Shown one piece after another: positions 14,810-24,557 of a DNA stretch of 64,000 nt. Under the pieces are notes generated by a model, which worked only from the letters and a program-made list of their open reading frames with translations, ran no database searches and was not told the origin of the DNA. The stretch's first letter is position 1. Every line of letters begins with the position of its first letter. The position numbers and the translations under genes were made by a program. This DNA comes from Pseudotabrizicola sp. (lineage in GTDB: Bacteria > Pseudomonadota > Alphaproteobacteria > Rhodobacterales > Rhodobacteraceae): positions 186,001 to 250,000 of the forward strand of contig NZ_JAUSNR010000002.1 in NCBI RefSeq assembly GCF_030656345.1, given 5' to 3'.

Positions 14810-16693
14810 ATGCACGGCATCTCCAGACTGGCACTGATTTCCGCCCTTGCCACGACCGCACTCGCCACCCCAGCACTGGCGCAGGATACTGACGATATCG
14901 CGCTTGATAAGATTACTGTGACAGCCAATCGCACGGTGACTGACCGCAAACGTACCGGCGTCTCCGCAACTGTGATTTCAGGTTCCGATCTGGGCGCGGC
15001 TCAAGAGCTGGGTATCGCAAGCGCGTTTAGCCGGTTGGCGGGCCTATCGGTCGTGCAACAGGGTGCTTTCGGAAGCCCGGCCAGTGTCCGCATCCGGGGT
15101 GCGGATCAGCGCTACATCGCAGTGTTCATCGATGGCATCCGTGTTTCAGACCCGAGCGGCGTGCAAACAGAGTTCGACTTCGGCAGGCTGCCCACGGCGG
15201 GCATTGACCGGATTGAGATATTGCGCGGCTCTCAATCGGCGCTGTGGGGCGGGTCGGCGGTCGGCGGCGTGATCAACTTTACGACGGCACGGCCAACCGA
15301 AGACGGAACGACACAGCAGGTCCAGACCGAAGCCGGCAGCTTTGGCACTGCCAGCCTGAGCTACAGCCTGACACAGAAAACCACCGATCTTGAAACCGCG
15401 CTGACGCTGACGCACCTGCGAACCGATGGATTTTCGGCGGCGGCGACCGGCACAGAGCGGGACGGGGCCGAAGCCACACGGGCCTCAGCCATCCTCCGCT
15501 ATCATCTGACAGATATGCTCACCTTGGGCGGGGCGGCGTTTCACCAGAAAACAAATGCCGAATTTGATGGGTACATTGATACTGACGGGGATACCTATGG
15601 CGATACATTTGCCGACTTGCCGAACGTCAAATCGGCGCGCGAAACTGGCCTGCGCGCGTTTGCCGAACTGTCACTGGGCAACACCGAACATGTTTTCGAC
15701 GTCACCCGCTATCAGATCGGCCGGAACGTTTCCGACGAAAACGGCGTAGGTGAGTTTAAAGGCAACCGCACCACTGTCAGTTGGCAGGCTACATCCGACA
15801 TCATTGCCAATCTGTCCCTGGTTTACGGCGCGGACACGATGCTGGAAAAGGCCGAGTATACCAACCTGCCGGGTGGCATTGCCGATACCCGGCTGTCGGG
15901 GGCCTTTGCGCAAGCGCTGTGGGCTGTGACTCCTCAGACGGATATTTCGGCAACAGTCCGGGTCGACCATAATTCTACCTTTGGGAATTTTTCAACCGGC
16001 CGCATCGCGCTGGCCTTCCGTCCCGATGATGCCACAACCCTGCGCGCAGCGGTGGCGACGGGCTATCGCGCACCGTCAATTGACGAACGGTTCGGCAACT
16101 ATCCTTCGCTGTTCTTCGTTGGCAATCCCGCTTTGACGCCGGAGGAAAGTCTGTCACTTGAACTGGGAGCGGAACATGAATTTGCGGGCGGTGCAGTGGT
16201 GTCGGCCACCGTATTCCGGCTGGAGGTTGACAACCTGATCACCTCGACTGCCTTCTTTGACTCGCTGGAGAACATCGACGGCACTTCGGTTCGTCAAGGC
16301 GTCGAACTCGGGGCTGAAATTCCGTTGGCAGAGCATTTCCGTTTTGGGGTTGCCTATACCTACACCGATGCGCGCCGCCCTGACCGTACGGTGGGGGAAA
16401 AGCGCATCGGCCTTGTGCCCTATCACGAACTGGCTGCGATGCTGGACAGCGACATTACCGACCGTTTGTCCGCCGGCCTTTCTGTCAAGCATGCTGCGGG
16501 GCGCAAGGATGATTTTGGCAACTCTGATATGCCCGATTATACAGTGGTCAACGCGCAGGCTGCCTATCAGATCTCCGATACCGCCGAGGTTTATATGCGG
16601 ATCGAGAATCTGTTCGACACCGATTACCAAACCTCAGTCGGCTATGCATCGGCTGGCCGTTCAGCCTATGTGGGGCTTCGTGCCAGGTTTTAG
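14810..16693 (+). CDS. btuB: TonB-dependent outer-membrane cobalamin receptor (BtuB)
   Basis: A 627-residue outer-membrane receptor. A signal peptide ends at ATPALAQ near residue 23. The TonB box region is DKITVTANRTVT, followed by the plug domain (KRTGVSATVISGSDL, then RIRGADQRYIAVFIDG, then EILRGSQSALWGGSAVGGVIN) and a C-terminal beta barrel with TEVYMRIENLFDTDYQTSVGY and an aromatic-type end (LRARF). The ATG at 14810 is chosen because the signal peptide follows; AAGGA lies upstream. The cobalamin riboswitch and the BtuFCD genes define the substrate. Confidence 0.95.
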   Translation: MHGISRLALISALATTALATPALAQDTDDIALDKITVTANRTVTDRKRTGVSATVISGSDLGAAQELGIASAFSRLAGLSVVQQGAFGSPASVRIRGADQRYIAVFIDGIRVSDPSGVQTEFDFGRLPTAGIDRIEILRGSQSALWGGSAVGGVINFTTARPTEDGTTQQVQTEAGSFGTASLSYSLTQKTTDLETALTLTHLRTDGFSAAATGTERDGAEATRASAILRYHLTDMLTLGGAAFHQKTNAEFDGYIDTDGDTYGDTFADLPNVKSARETGLRAFAELSLGNTEHVFDVTRYQIGRNVSDENGVGEFKGNRTTVSWQATSDIIANLSLVYGADTMLEKAEYTNLPGGIADTRLSGAFAQALWAVTPQTDISATVRVDHNSTFGNFSTGRIALAFRPDDATTLRAAVATGYRAPSIDERFGNYPSLFFVGNPALTPEESLSLELGAEHEFAGGAVVSATVFRLEVDNLITSTAFFDSLENIDGTSVRQGVELGAEIPLAEHFRFGVAYTYTDARRPDRTVGEKRIGLVPYHELAAMLDSDITDRLSAGLSVKHAAGRKDDFGNSDMPDYTVVNAQAAYQISDTAEVYMRIENLFDTDYQTSVGYASAGRSAYVGLRARF

Positions 16694-17510
16694 GGCCGCC
16701 CTGCTCGCGGCACTTTTTGCAGGGGCTTCGCCTGCCCTTGCCGACGCCCCCCAACGGGTCGTCTCCATCAACCTGTGCACCGATCAGTTGGCCATGCTAC
16801 TGGCCGGGTCGGGCCAGCTGATTTCGGTCTCGTTCCTTGCACAAGACCCACGGTCTTCGGTCATGGTAGATCAGGCCCTGGCCTATCCCGCCAACCGCGC
16901 CCTTGCGGAGGAGGTCTATCTGCTGAAGCCTGATCTGGTTCTGGCCGGTACGTTCACCGCCGGGGCCACCGTGTCGATGCTGGAACGGCTGGGGATTGCG
17001 GTGGCGACCTTCCCGCCCGCATCGTCTTTGGCCGAGGTGCGGCAGGGCATGGTGGATATGGGCGCGGTCCTTGGCCGGCAGGATCAGGCCGCTGCCATGG
17101 TGGCCCGTTTTGACGCGGGTCTGGCGGAGCTGTCCGAGGCTGATGCAACGCAGCACCCCACCGCTGCCACCTATGCCGCCAATGGCTACACGCCGGGCGC
17201 GAACAGTCTGTCGGGCGATATCATCCGCGCCGCCGGGTTCCGCCACCTTGCCGCAGAACTGGGCCTGACCCAAGGCGGGTTCCTGCCGCTTGAGGCGCTT
17301 ATTCTGGCCGCCCCCGATCTGGTCGTGGTGGGGGAGACCTACCCCGGCAACTCGCGCGCCGAAGAGATCCTGTCGCACCCGGCCCTGACGCAACTGCGCG
17401 GGGGGCGCGAAACGCTGGAAGACCGCGACTGGGTCTGCGGGTTGCCCGGCGTGGTCGATGCCGTCACCCGGATGCGCGCGGCCCGTGATGCGATCGGGGA
17501 TGCACCATGA
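16668..17510 (+). CDS. btuF: Periplasmic cobalamin-binding protein (BtuF-like)
   Basis: A 280-residue class III binding protein (two lobes joined by a helix). A signal peptide runs to ASPALA near residue 25; the mature part begins APQRVVSINLCTDQLAMLLA, the usual BtuF/FhuD-type opening, and LKPDLVLAG near residue 89 is the conserved lobe-1 strand. It hands corrinoid from BtuB to BtuCD. The ATG at 16668 lies inside the end of btuB (26-base overlap); GTG at 16680 is an alternative that shortens the signal peptide by four residues. Its stop overlaps btuC by four bases. Confidence 0.9.
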   Translation: MWGFVPGFRAALLAALFAGASPALADAPQRVVSINLCTDQLAMLLAGSGQLISVSFLAQDPRSSVMVDQALAYPANRALAEEVYLLKPDLVLAGTFTAGATVSMLERLGIAVATFPPASSLAEVRQGMVDMGAVLGRQDQAAAMVARFDAGLAELSEADATQHPTAATYAANGYTPGANSLSGDIIRAAGFRHLAAELGLTQGGFLPLEALILAAPDLVVVGETYPGNSRAEEILSHPALTQLRGGRETLEDRDWVCGLPGVVDAVTRMRAARDAIGDAP

Positions 17511-18493
17511 GCTTCCGGGGGGTGCTTGCCAGCCTGACGGTGCTTGTCGCGGTGTTGTTCGCGCTGTCGCTGGTGACCGGGGTGGCCCCGGTCGGCCCGG
17601 GCGAAAGCCTGTTGGCCCTGATCAGCGATGATGGCGGGCCGCTGACCATGGTGATGCGCGAAATCCGGCTGCCGCGCGCCATTCTGGCGGTGATGATCGG
17701 GGTCAGCCTTGGCCTGTCGGGCGCAGCGATGCAGGGCTTTCTGCGCAACCCGCTGGCAGAGCCGGGGTTGATCGGCGTGTCCTCCTCGGCTGCCCTTGGC
17801 GCGGTTCTGGCTTTGCAGACCGGGTTTGCGATGGCGTTCACGCTGGCGCTGCCCTTTGCCGCCCTGATGGGGGCGGTTGTCGGGGTGGCGGTGATCCTGT
17901 TTCTGGCCGGGCCGGGGGGCGGGGCCTTTACCCTGATCCTTGCAGGCATCGCCCTGTCCGCGCTGACCGGGGCGATGACATCGCTGGTGCTGAACCTGTC
18001 GCCCAACCCATTTGCCGCGAATGAGATTGTGTTCTGGATGATGGGCTCACTGGCCGACCGGTCATTCGACCATGTCTGGATGGCGCTGCCGATCATGGCG
18101 CTCGGCTGGGTCGCGCTTGCGCGCACCGGGCGGGGCTTGGAGGCGCTGACACTGGGCGAGGATGCGGCGGCGTCGATGGGTTTTGACCTGTCACGCCTGC
18201 AGCTGGTGCTGCTGGGGGGGGTCGCCGCCTCGGTCGGGGCGGCGGTGGCGGTGGCGGGGGCGATCGGCTTTGTCGGGCTGGTGGTGCCGCATATGTTGCG
18301 CCCGCTGGTGGGCGGCAGCCCGTCACGGCTGTTGCCAGCCGCGGCGCTCGGGGGGGCGGCACTGCTGCTGGCGGCGGACATTGCCGTGCGGCTGGTTCTG
18401 CCGGGGCGCGATCTGAAGCTGGGGGTGGTGATGGCACTGGTCGGGGCCCCGATCTTTCTGCACCTGATCTGGCGGATGCGGGGGCAGCCATGA
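17507..18493 (+). CDS. btuC: FecCD-family permease of cobalamin ABC importer (BtuC-like)
   Basis: A 328-residue membrane protein of the FecCD/BtuC family with about ten helices. The motifs RLPRAILAVMIGVSLGLSGA near residue 55, GFLRNPLAEPGLIGVSSSA near residue 76, and GFVGLVVPHMLRPLVG near residue 255 are the family's landmarks; the last contacts the ATPase. It overlaps btuF and btuD by four bases on each side, so translation of the three is coupled. Gene neighbours identify corrinoid as the cargo rather than siderophore or heme. Confidence 0.93.
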   Translation: MSFRGVLASLTVLVAVLFALSLVTGVAPVGPGESLLALISDDGGPLTMVMREIRLPRAILAVMIGVSLGLSGAAMQGFLRNPLAEPGLIGVSSSAALGAVLALQTGFAMAFTLALPFAALMGAVVGVAVILFLAGPGGGAFTLILAGIALSALTGAMTSLVLNLSPNPFAANEIVFWMMGSLADRSFDHVWMALPIMALGWVALARTGRGLEALTLGEDAAASMGFDLSRLQLVLLGGVAASVGAAVAVAGAIGFVGLVVPHMLRPLVGGSPSRLLPAAALGGAALLLAADIAVRLVLPGRDLKLGVVMALVGAPIFLHLIWRMRGQP

Positions 18494-19233
18494 CCCTGCT
18501 GACGCTGGACAAACTGACCGCCCGTCGTGGGCCATGCGCCGTGCTGTCCGGCATTTCGCTGCAGGTCGGTGCGGGAGAGTGTATCGGGTTGATCGGTCCG
18601 AACGGTGCCGGGAAAACCACGCTGATGCGGGCGGCGCTTGGGCTGATGCGGGCCGAAGGGGTGTCGTCGCTTGCCAGTCTGTCGCCTGCGGCCCGCGCCG
18701 CCCAAGCGGCGTGGCTGCCGCAATCGCCCGAGATTGCCTGGCCGGTCACGGTGCGTCATCTGGTGGCGCTGGGGGCCATGGCGCGGGGGCGTGGCGCGGA
18801 ACATCCGAGCGTGGATCATGCCATCGACCGCATGGGCCTTGGCCCCTTTCGTGACCGCGCCGCGAATGGCCTGTCGGGGGGCGAGCAGGCGCGGGTGCTG
18901 ATTGCCCGCGCGCTCGCGCAGGACACGCCCTTGCTTCTGACCGATGAGCCGATCGCCGGGCTGGACCCGGCCCAGCAGATCCGCACCATGCGGGTGTTCC
19001 GCGATCTGGCGACCGAAGGGCGCTCGGTCATCGTATCCTTGCACGATCTGGGGCTGGCCGCGCGCCATTGCACCCGGATCATTGTGGTGGACAAGGGTGG
19101 CATCGCCGCCGATGGCCCACCCGATAAGGTGCTGACGGATGACCTGATGGGCCAGGTGTTCGGCGTCACCTCATTCCGGGCCGAAACCGCGCAGGGGCCG
19201 GTGTTTCAGCCGATGGAGACGCTGGCCCCATGA
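18490..19233 (+). CDS. btuD: ATP-binding protein of cobalamin ABC importer (BtuD-like)
   Basis: A 247-residue ATPase with Walker A GPNGAGKTT (residues 37-45), signature LSGGEQARVLIARAL near residue 127, Walker B LLTDEPIAGLDP near residue 148, and the switch His in SLHDLGLAARHC. Two copies drive corrinoid uptake through BtuC. The Q-loop region reads WLPQSPEIAWPVTV. It is joined by four-base overlaps to btuC upstream and cbiZ downstream, within the riboswitch-controlled operon. Confidence 0.93.
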   Translation: MTLLTLDKLTARRGPCAVLSGISLQVGAGECIGLIGPNGAGKTTLMRAALGLMRAEGVSSLASLSPAARAAQAAWLPQSPEIAWPVTVRHLVALGAMARGRGAEHPSVDHAIDRMGLGPFRDRAANGLSGGEQARVLIARALAQDTPLLLTDEPIAGLDPAQQIRTMRVFRDLATEGRSVIVSLHDLGLAARHCTRIIVVDKGGIAADGPPDKVLTDDLMGQVFGVTSFRAETAQGPVFQPMETLAP

Positions 19234-19904
19234 TCACGGTCACGCTGGACCGCCCCTGGCTGCGGGCAGACCTGCACCGCCCGCGCCGGATCTTGTCCTT
19301 TGCGCCCTATCGTCCGGGCTTTGTCATGGCGCGGCACATCCTGTGGCGGGAGGTGCGCAATGCCGATCTGACGCCTGATTTTGACGTGTCAGACTGGTTC
19401 GCCCGCGATCTGGCACGCTATGGTCATCAGGATGCGGTCGGGCTGCTGACCTCACGCGATATTGGCCGGTTTGTCCTGACAGAGGCGCGGGTAGAGGGGC
19501 AGGGGGCGGCCTGTCTGGCCACCGTCGGCCTGGGCAATGCCGAGGCTGTCGGATCACGCCTGCCTATCGACCCGCAGGCCGGTTACGGCACAATCAACAT
19601 TCTGGTGATGAGTGAACCCGGCCTGACCGAAACCGCCCAGATCGAGGCGCTGAGCATCGCCACACAGGCCCGCACCGCCGCCGTGATGGACAGCGGGCTG
19701 TGCCTGCCGGATGGCCATCCGGCCACCGGCACAGGCACCGATTGCATTGCCATAGCTGCCGATCCCGGTCCTGTGGCCTATGCCGGATTGCACACGGCAT
19801 TGGGCGAAGCGATTGGCCGCGCCGTCCGCACTGCTGTGGATCAGGGGGCGGCGGAGTGGATGGTGGAAAACGGCCGCAAGGCTCAGACCGACTCTGGCAA
19901 GTAA
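19230..19904 (+). CDS. cbiZ: Adenosylcobinamide amidohydrolase (CbiZ)
   Basis: A 224-residue protein of the CbiZ family. The conserved C-terminal block GTGTDCIAIAA, followed about 15 residues later by YAGLHTALGEAIG, is characteristic, as is VGLGNAEAVG near residue 97. CbiZ cleaves the aminopropanol side chain of adenosylcobinamide or pseudocobalamin to give adenosylcobyric acid, which re-enters the cobamide pathway. It is the last gene of the riboswitch/btuBFCD operon, so imported incomplete or foreign corrinoids can be remodelled. Its last 22 bases overlap the 3' end of the convergent LacI-type gene. Confidence 0.93.
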   Translation: MITVTLDRPWLRADLHRPRRILSFAPYRPGFVMARHILWREVRNADLTPDFDVSDWFARDLARYGHQDAVGLLTSRDIGRFVLTEARVEGQGAACLATVGLGNAEAVGSRLPIDPQAGYGTINILVMSEPGLTETAQIEALSIATQARTAAVMDSGLCLPDGHPATGTGTDCIAIAADPGPVAYAGLHTALGEAIGRAVRTAVDQGAAEWMVENGRKAQTDSGK

Positions 19905-20914
19905 AGATCCTGCGTCAGGAAATGCTGCCCCCCGGTCGCCGCCAGCCCGCTTTGCACCGTTTCAGATGCGATGGTCACCAGATCGGCGCAGAGCTGCGCC
20001 AGCGGCGTCGCGATCACCATCGTCACATGGCGCGAGATCAGGGCGGCCCGGCTTTCCGGCGTCAGCTCATTGACGATCAGCGCCACCTCTCCCGGCGCGC
20101 GGGTTTCGCGCAGGGCGGCAATCGCGCCCTCCATCCCGCCGCCCGCGCAATAGATGCCGCGCAGGTCGCCGTGGCGGCCCAACAGATCCAGCGTCGCCTC
20201 ATAGGTCAGCTGCCGGGTTTCCAGATTGACCAGCGTATCGAGCACATGAAACGCCGACGCATATTCCCGGATGTAGCTGCGAAAGCCGGTTTCCCGCAAT
20301 TCATGCCCATGCCAGCGGGTGCCGCCGATGAACACCGCAATCTTGCCGGGCTGGTGTGAGGCAAGGCTGATCATCTGCGCCGCGATCCGCCCGACCTTCA
20401 TGTTGTTCATGCCGATATACTGCTGCCGCACGCCTTGGGCAAAATCGTTGAGCAGCGCAAAACACGGCACCCCCGCCGCATTGATGCGGCGCACAGCCTC
20501 TGTCACTTCGGGGTGGGCGACGGCAGTGGCGGCAATCGCATCGACCTTGCCTGCCATACCCTCCATCAGCGCCACGAAATCCGCCGGGGTCTGTGAGGTG
20601 GAAAACGCGATCTGCACGCTGGCCCGCACGCCGACAGCGGATGACACCGCCTTTTCAATCTCGGCCCGGAACTGCTGGTAAAAGGCTTGCCGTTCCTTGT
20701 GCAGCACGACGCCCAGACGCAACCGGGGCCGCGCGTCCTGAACGCGTTGCGCAATCAGCGGGGCCGCGTGGTAGCCGATCCGGCGTGCGGCTTCGTAGAC
20801 CCGGTTGGCGGTGTCTTCGCGCACCTTTTCGCGGGCGTTCAGCACCCGGTCGACCGTGGCTGGCGACAGCCCCGCCTCACGCGCGACGTCATGTATGGTG
20901 GGGCGACGGGCCAT
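19883..20914 (-). CDS. LacI-family transcriptional regulator
   Basis: A 343-residue regulator. The LacI helix-turn-helix and hinge are clear at the N-terminus (PTIHDVAREAGLSPATVDRVLN, then ANRVYEAARRIGYH). The rest is a periplasmic-binding-protein-like sensor (residues about 65-340), here of the type related to sugar-binding proteins (Peripla_BP_4), matching the class of the binding protein encoded nearby at 25632. It is transcribed leftward 43 bases after the GntR-type gene and is divergent, as a pair with it, from the zinc dehydrogenase/ABC/SDR operon. It probably controls that operon in response to a sugar. Confidence 0.9.
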   Translation of the reverse strand: MARRPTIHDVAREAGLSPATVDRVLNAREKVREDTANRVYEAARRIGYHAAPLIAQRVQDARPRLRLGVVLHKERQAFYQQFRAEIEKAVSSAVGVRASVQIAFSTSQTPADFVALMEGMAGKVDAIAATAVAHPEVTEAVRRINAAGVPCFALLNDFAQGVRQQYIGMNNMKVGRIAAQMISLASHQPGKIAVFIGGTRWHGHELRETGFRSYIREYASAFHVLDTLVNLETRQLTYEATLDLLGRHGDLRGIYCAGGGMEGAIAALRETRAPGEVALIVNELTPESRAALISRHVTMVIATPLAQLCADLVTIASETVQSGLAATGGQHFLTQDLYLPESV

Positions 20915-20957
20915 GATCCTCCGGCTCTTTCGTGTCTGCTTAGCCCGTCCGCTGCGG

Positions 20958-21860
20958 CTACGCCAGATGATGCCCCCGCATCGACGACAGCAGCGTTTCT
21001 TTTGACGTGGCCAGATGCCCGCGCGCCCGCGCCTCGGCGGTGGGTGTGTCCCGGGCCTGCAGGGCCGCGATGATGGTCAGGTGTTCGCGGATCGCCGCCT
21101 CATTCCGGTAGCGTTCCATCGTCTTGTCCCACTGATAATGATAGTGAAAGATCAGCGAGATCACCTTCTGGAACTCGGCCACAAAACGATTGCTGACCAC
21201 CGAGTTGAGCAGCGCATGAAACCGCCCGTCCAGCCGTGAAAAGTCGTGAAAGTCGCGATCAATCCGCTGGAGCAGATCCAGATGCTCATCATGGATCGCG
21301 GCCAGTGCCGCCCAGGCCGGATGATCCCCCGGCAGTGCTGCAAACACCCGCACGGCGTTCAGCTCCAGCACCTGCCGGAATTCCGACAGCTCCACCGCAT
21401 AATCGGCGGTGAACCCCAGCAGGCGCCAGCCGCCGCGCACCCGCCGCTCGATCAGCCCCGATTGCCCAAGGCTGGCCAGAAACTCCTGCAAGGCATGTGG
21501 CGGCACGGCAAATTGCCGGGCGAGTTGAGTGATGTTCAGAGCGGTGCCAGCCGGCACGTCAAAGCGCAGCACCCAGTCCAGAAACCGGGCTTCCAGATCT
21601 TCGCGGCCAATGTAGTCTTCGCGCAGCGGCAGCCGGTCATCTTTCCCCGGCACGCGTGCCAGCTGTTTGTTGCGCCCGCTGCCCTGCAAAATGCCATCGG
21701 CGCCCAGTTTCTGCACAACCGCGCGGATCACCGTCCTCGACACCCCAAGTCCCGCCGCCATCTGCACTTCGGATGGCAGGCCCGCCCCCACGGTCAGGAC
21801 TGACAGCATATCCAGCATCGCATTGTGCGACTGGCGAAAGCGGGTGTCGGTGCGTGCCAT
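20958..21860 (-). CDS. GntR/FCD-type transcriptional regulator with two winged helices
   Basis: A 300-residue regulator. A first winged helix (about residues 10-70: LPSEVQMAAGLGVSRTVIRA, then KLGADGILQ) is GntR-like. A second HTH-like segment follows (about 85-150: NITQLARQFAVPPHALQEFL, then SLGQSGLIERR). The C-terminal all-helical FCD-like domain (about 155-290) would bind the effector; DEH and H residues near 185-240 could ligate metal. The start ATG at 21860 has GAGGGG upstream. It is adjacent to and divergent from the sugar-acid catabolic operon, so it is a likely sensor of a pathway intermediate. Confidence 0.85.
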   Translation of the reverse strand: MARTDTRFRQSHNAMLDMLSVLTVGAGLPSEVQMAAGLGVSRTVIRAVVQKLGADGILQGSGRNKQLARVPGKDDRLPLREDYIGREDLEARFLDWVLRFDVPAGTALNITQLARQFAVPPHALQEFLASLGQSGLIERRVRGGWRLLGFTADYAVELSEFRQVLELNAVRVFAALPGDHPAWAALAAIHDEHLDLLQRIDRDFHDFSRLDGRFHALLNSVVSNRFVAEFQKVISLIFHYHYQWDKTMERYRNEAAIREHLTIIAALQARDTPTAEARARGHLATSKETLLSSMRGHHLA

Positions 21861-22026
21861 TGGGTGTTTTCCCCTCAGCCCCTGTTTTGTCCGGGCCCTG
21901 TTTCTATGCATTAAAAAATTAAAAACAGTTGGCAAGGGGAAATCGCCCCTGCATGGTGTCTTTAATGATAAAAATCACTGGCTGAGTCGGTGGTCAGATT
22001 GGTGGCCTTGGGAGGGGTTCTGAATC
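21861..22026. promoter_or_regulatory. Divergent promoter region of the sugar-acid operon
   Basis: This 166-base region is AT-rich against the genome background. It has ATTAAAAAATTAAAAACAG near 21909-21927 and CTTTAATGATAAAAA about 33 bases further on, giving inverted ATTAAA/TTTAAT elements, with a small AGGGG/CCCCT hairpin between them. These are candidate binding sites for the GntR- and LacI-type regulators; no site can be assigned with confidence. Confidence 0.4.
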
Positions 22027-23043
22027 ATGGATGGCCCGGTCGTTCAGACCATGCTTTGTGGCACCTGCGCGGCCCCCGGACAGTTCACGCTGACGACCCA
22101 CCCGCAACCGCAGACTGCGCCTGACGGTTGGGTGCTGGTCGATATTGATGCGGTCGGGTTGTGTGGCACCGATTTCCATATCTTTGAAGGCAAGCATCCG
22201 TTTCTGGCTTACCCCCGGGTGATCGGCCATGAACTGTCCGGCCATGTCGCGCAGGCCACGGGTGATTGGCCGAAGGGCACAGCGGTGGTGATCAATCCCT
22301 ACCTGTCCTGTGGGCGTTGCGTGGCTTGCCGAAAGGGCAAGCCCAACTGCTGCACCGATATCGCCGTGCTGGGCGTGCACCGTGACGGCGGCATGTGCGC
22401 CCGCATCGCGGTGCCATCCGGCAACCTGTATGACGCATCCCGCCTGCCCAAGGGCGCTGCGGTGCTGACCGAGTTTCTGGCCATCGGCGCGCATGCCGTG
22501 CGACGCGCGGCCCCCGGTCCCGGCGATACAGTGCTGGTTACCGGCGCAGGCCCTATCGGCCTTGGCGTTGCGCTGTTTGCACGGGCGCGTGGTGCCGCCG
22601 TACATCTGCGCGATGCCAGCCCCGCCCGGCTGAGCGCCGCCGCCGGGTTCGGCTTTGCCGAACTGCATGGCGTGGCCGACCCGCTGCCCGAAGGCGGCTT
22701 TGACGTGGTGTTCGACGCCACCGGCAACCCTCGCGCCATTCAGGCCGGGTTTGCACATGTTGCCCATGGCGGCACCTATGTGCTGGTGTCAGTCGTCAAG
22801 GATGACATCACCTTTTCTGACCCCGAATTCCACAAGCGCGAAATGACCCTGATGGGCAGCCGCAACGCCACTGCCGAAGACTTTGCCACCGTCATGCAGG
22901 CGCTGAGCGACGGCACCATTGACGCTGCCCGCATCACCTCGGAGACCCTGCCGCTGGCCGATCTGCCCGCGCGGTTCCCTGCGCTGGTTGCCAACCGTGA
23001 GGCGCTGATCAAGATTGTCGTGCAGGTCGGGGGGCAGACATGA
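22027..23043 (+). CDS. Zinc-dependent medium-chain alcohol/polyol dehydrogenase
   Basis: A 338-residue MDR enzyme. Catalytic zinc ligands are Cys46 (GLCGTD) and His68-Glu69 (GHE); structural zinc ligands are Cys95, Cys98, Cys101 and Cys109. The Rossmann motif is GAGPIGLG near residue 176, and the acidic Asp at the end of the second strand (RDAS) suggests NAD. Close in type to L-galactonate/L-idonate/sorbitol-type dehydrogenases. It starts the operon and overlaps the ABC ATPase by four bases, so it probably oxidises the imported sugar, polyol or sugar acid. Confidence 0.88.
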   Translation: MDGPVVQTMLCGTCAAPGQFTLTTHPQPQTAPDGWVLVDIDAVGLCGTDFHIFEGKHPFLAYPRVIGHELSGHVAQATGDWPKGTAVVINPYLSCGRCVACRKGKPNCCTDIAVLGVHRDGGMCARIAVPSGNLYDASRLPKGAAVLTEFLAIGAHAVRRAAPGPGDTVLVTGAGPIGLGVALFARARGAAVHLRDASPARLSAAAGFGFAELHGVADPLPEGGFDVVFDATGNPRAIQAGFAHVAHGGTYVLVSVVKDDITFSDPEFHKREMTLMGSRNATAEDFATVMQALSDGTIDAARITSETLPLADLPARFPALVANREALIKIVVQVGGQT

Positions 23044-24557
23044 CTCTTGTCCGCATGACCGGCATCGACAAGCATTTCCCCGGCGTCCACGCGCTGAAGT
23101 CGGCACAGTTCGATCTGGTGCCGGGGGAGGTGCACGCCCTGATGGGCGAAAACGGCGCGGGCAAGTCGACACTGATGAAGGTGCTGTCCGGCATCTACCA
23201 GCCTGATGGCGGCACGGTCGAGGTGTCGGGCGAACCCGCCACCATCAACGGCCCCCGCGCGGCGCAGGCGCTTGGCATCGGCATCATCCATCAGGAACTG
23301 GCCCTGATGAACGACCTGACCGTGGCGCAGAACATTTTCATCGGCCGCGAGCCCCGCCGCAGTTTTGGCCGACTGGACGAGGCGCAGCTGAACGCCGATG
23401 CGGAAAGCATCTTCGCCCAGATGAAGGTGCGCATCGACCCGAGGACCGAGGTGCGCACCCTGTCGGTCGCCCGCCAGCAGATGGTGGAAATCGCCAAGGC
23501 GCTGTCGTTCCGCTCGCGCATCCTGATCATGGATGAACCCACCGCCGCGCTGAACGATGCCGAAACCAATGAACTGTTTGCCATCATCCGGGGTTTGCGC
23601 ACCGAGGGCGTGGGTGTGGTCTACATCAGCCACAAGATGGACGAAATCCGCCGCATTTCCGACCGCGTCACCATCATGCGCGACGGGGCCTATGTCGGCA
23701 CGGTCCACGCCGCCGATACGCCGATTGAAACCATCATCAGCATGATGGTCGGGCGTGATCTGGAAAGCGTGCATGTCGATATCCCCGACCTGTCCTCTGC
23801 CCCGGTGGCGCTGGAGGTGCGGGGTCTGAACCGGGGTCGCATCATCCGCGATGTGGGGTTCAGTGTGCGGCAGGGCGAGATCTTGGGCTTTGCCGGGCTG
23901 ATGGGGGCCGGGCGCACCGAAGTCGCCCGCGCGATCTTTGGTGCAGACCCGCGCGACAGCGGCGAGATCATCGTGCATGGCAAACCCTCCACCATCCGCA
24001 GCCCGCAGGATGCCGTGGCTGCAGGCATCGGCTATCTGTCGGAGGACCGCAAACACTTCGGCCTCGCCCTCGGCCTTGATGTGCGCGCCAATGTCGGCAT
24101 GACCAGCCTCGCCCGGTTTTCCAACGCAATGGGTGTGCTGGATGAGGCGGGACTGGAAAAGACCGCCCGTACCTACATCACCCAGCTTGCCATCCGCACC
24201 CCGTCTGACCGGCAAGAGGTGCGGTTGCTGTCGGGCGGCAATCAGCAGAAGATCGTCATCGCCAAATGGTTGTTGCGCAACTGCGACATCCTGATCTTTG
24301 ACGAACCGACCCGTGGCATCGACGTGGGGGCCAAGGCGGAAATCTACCGCCTGATGCAGGCGCTTGCGGCGGATGGCAAAGCCATCATCGTCATCAGTTC
24401 CGAACTGCCCGAGGTGCTGCGCCTGTCGCACCGCATTGCCGTGATGTGCGAAGGCCGCCTGACCGGCATTCTGCCCGGCGGCCCCGGCACCAGTCAGGAA
24501 GAAATCATGCGCCTTGCCACCACAAAACACAGCGCACCTGAGGAGGCTATCGCATGA
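23040..24557 (+). CDS. Sugar ABC transporter ATP-binding protein (RbsA-like, two ATPase domains)
   Basis: A 505-residue protein with two fused ATPase domains, as in RbsA/MglA/XylG. The first half has [12 protein letters not shown] (residues about 36-47), then [12 protein letters not shown], ending in the Walker [12 protein letters not shown]. The second half has the degenerate A-loop [14 protein letters not shown], then [15 protein letters not shown] and [13 protein letters not shown]. It powers import of a monosaccharide. Overlaps the permease gene by four bases. Confidence 0.93.
   Translation: MTLVRMTGIDKHFPGVHALKSAQFDLVPGEVHALMGENGAGKSTLMKVLSGIYQPDGGTVEVSGEPATINGPRAAQALGIGIIHQELALMNDLTVAQNIFIGREPRRSFGRLDEAQLNADAESIFAQMKVRIDPRTEVRTLSVARQQMVEIAKALSFRSRILIMDEPTAALNDAETNELFAIIRGLRTEGVGVVYISHKMDEIRRISDRVTIMRDGAYVGTVHAADTPIETIISMMVGRDLESVHVDIPDLSSAPVALEVRGLNRGRIIRDVGFSVRQGEILGFAGLMGAGRTEVARAIFGADPRDSGEIIVHGKPSTIRSPQDAVAAGIGYLSEDRKHFGLALGLDVRANVGMTSLARFSNAMGVLDEAGLEKTARTYITQLAIRTPSDRQEVRLLSGGNQQKIVIAKWLLRNCDILIFDEPTRGIDVGAKAEIYRLMQALAADGKAIIVISSELPEVLRLSHRIAVMCEGRLTGILPGGPGTSQEEIMRLATTKHSAPEEAIA

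Noticed and set aside
14656-14892. Possible leader peptide after the riboswitch
   Set aside because: It starts inside the riboswitch P1 stem and runs into btuB in another frame, with no conserved features.
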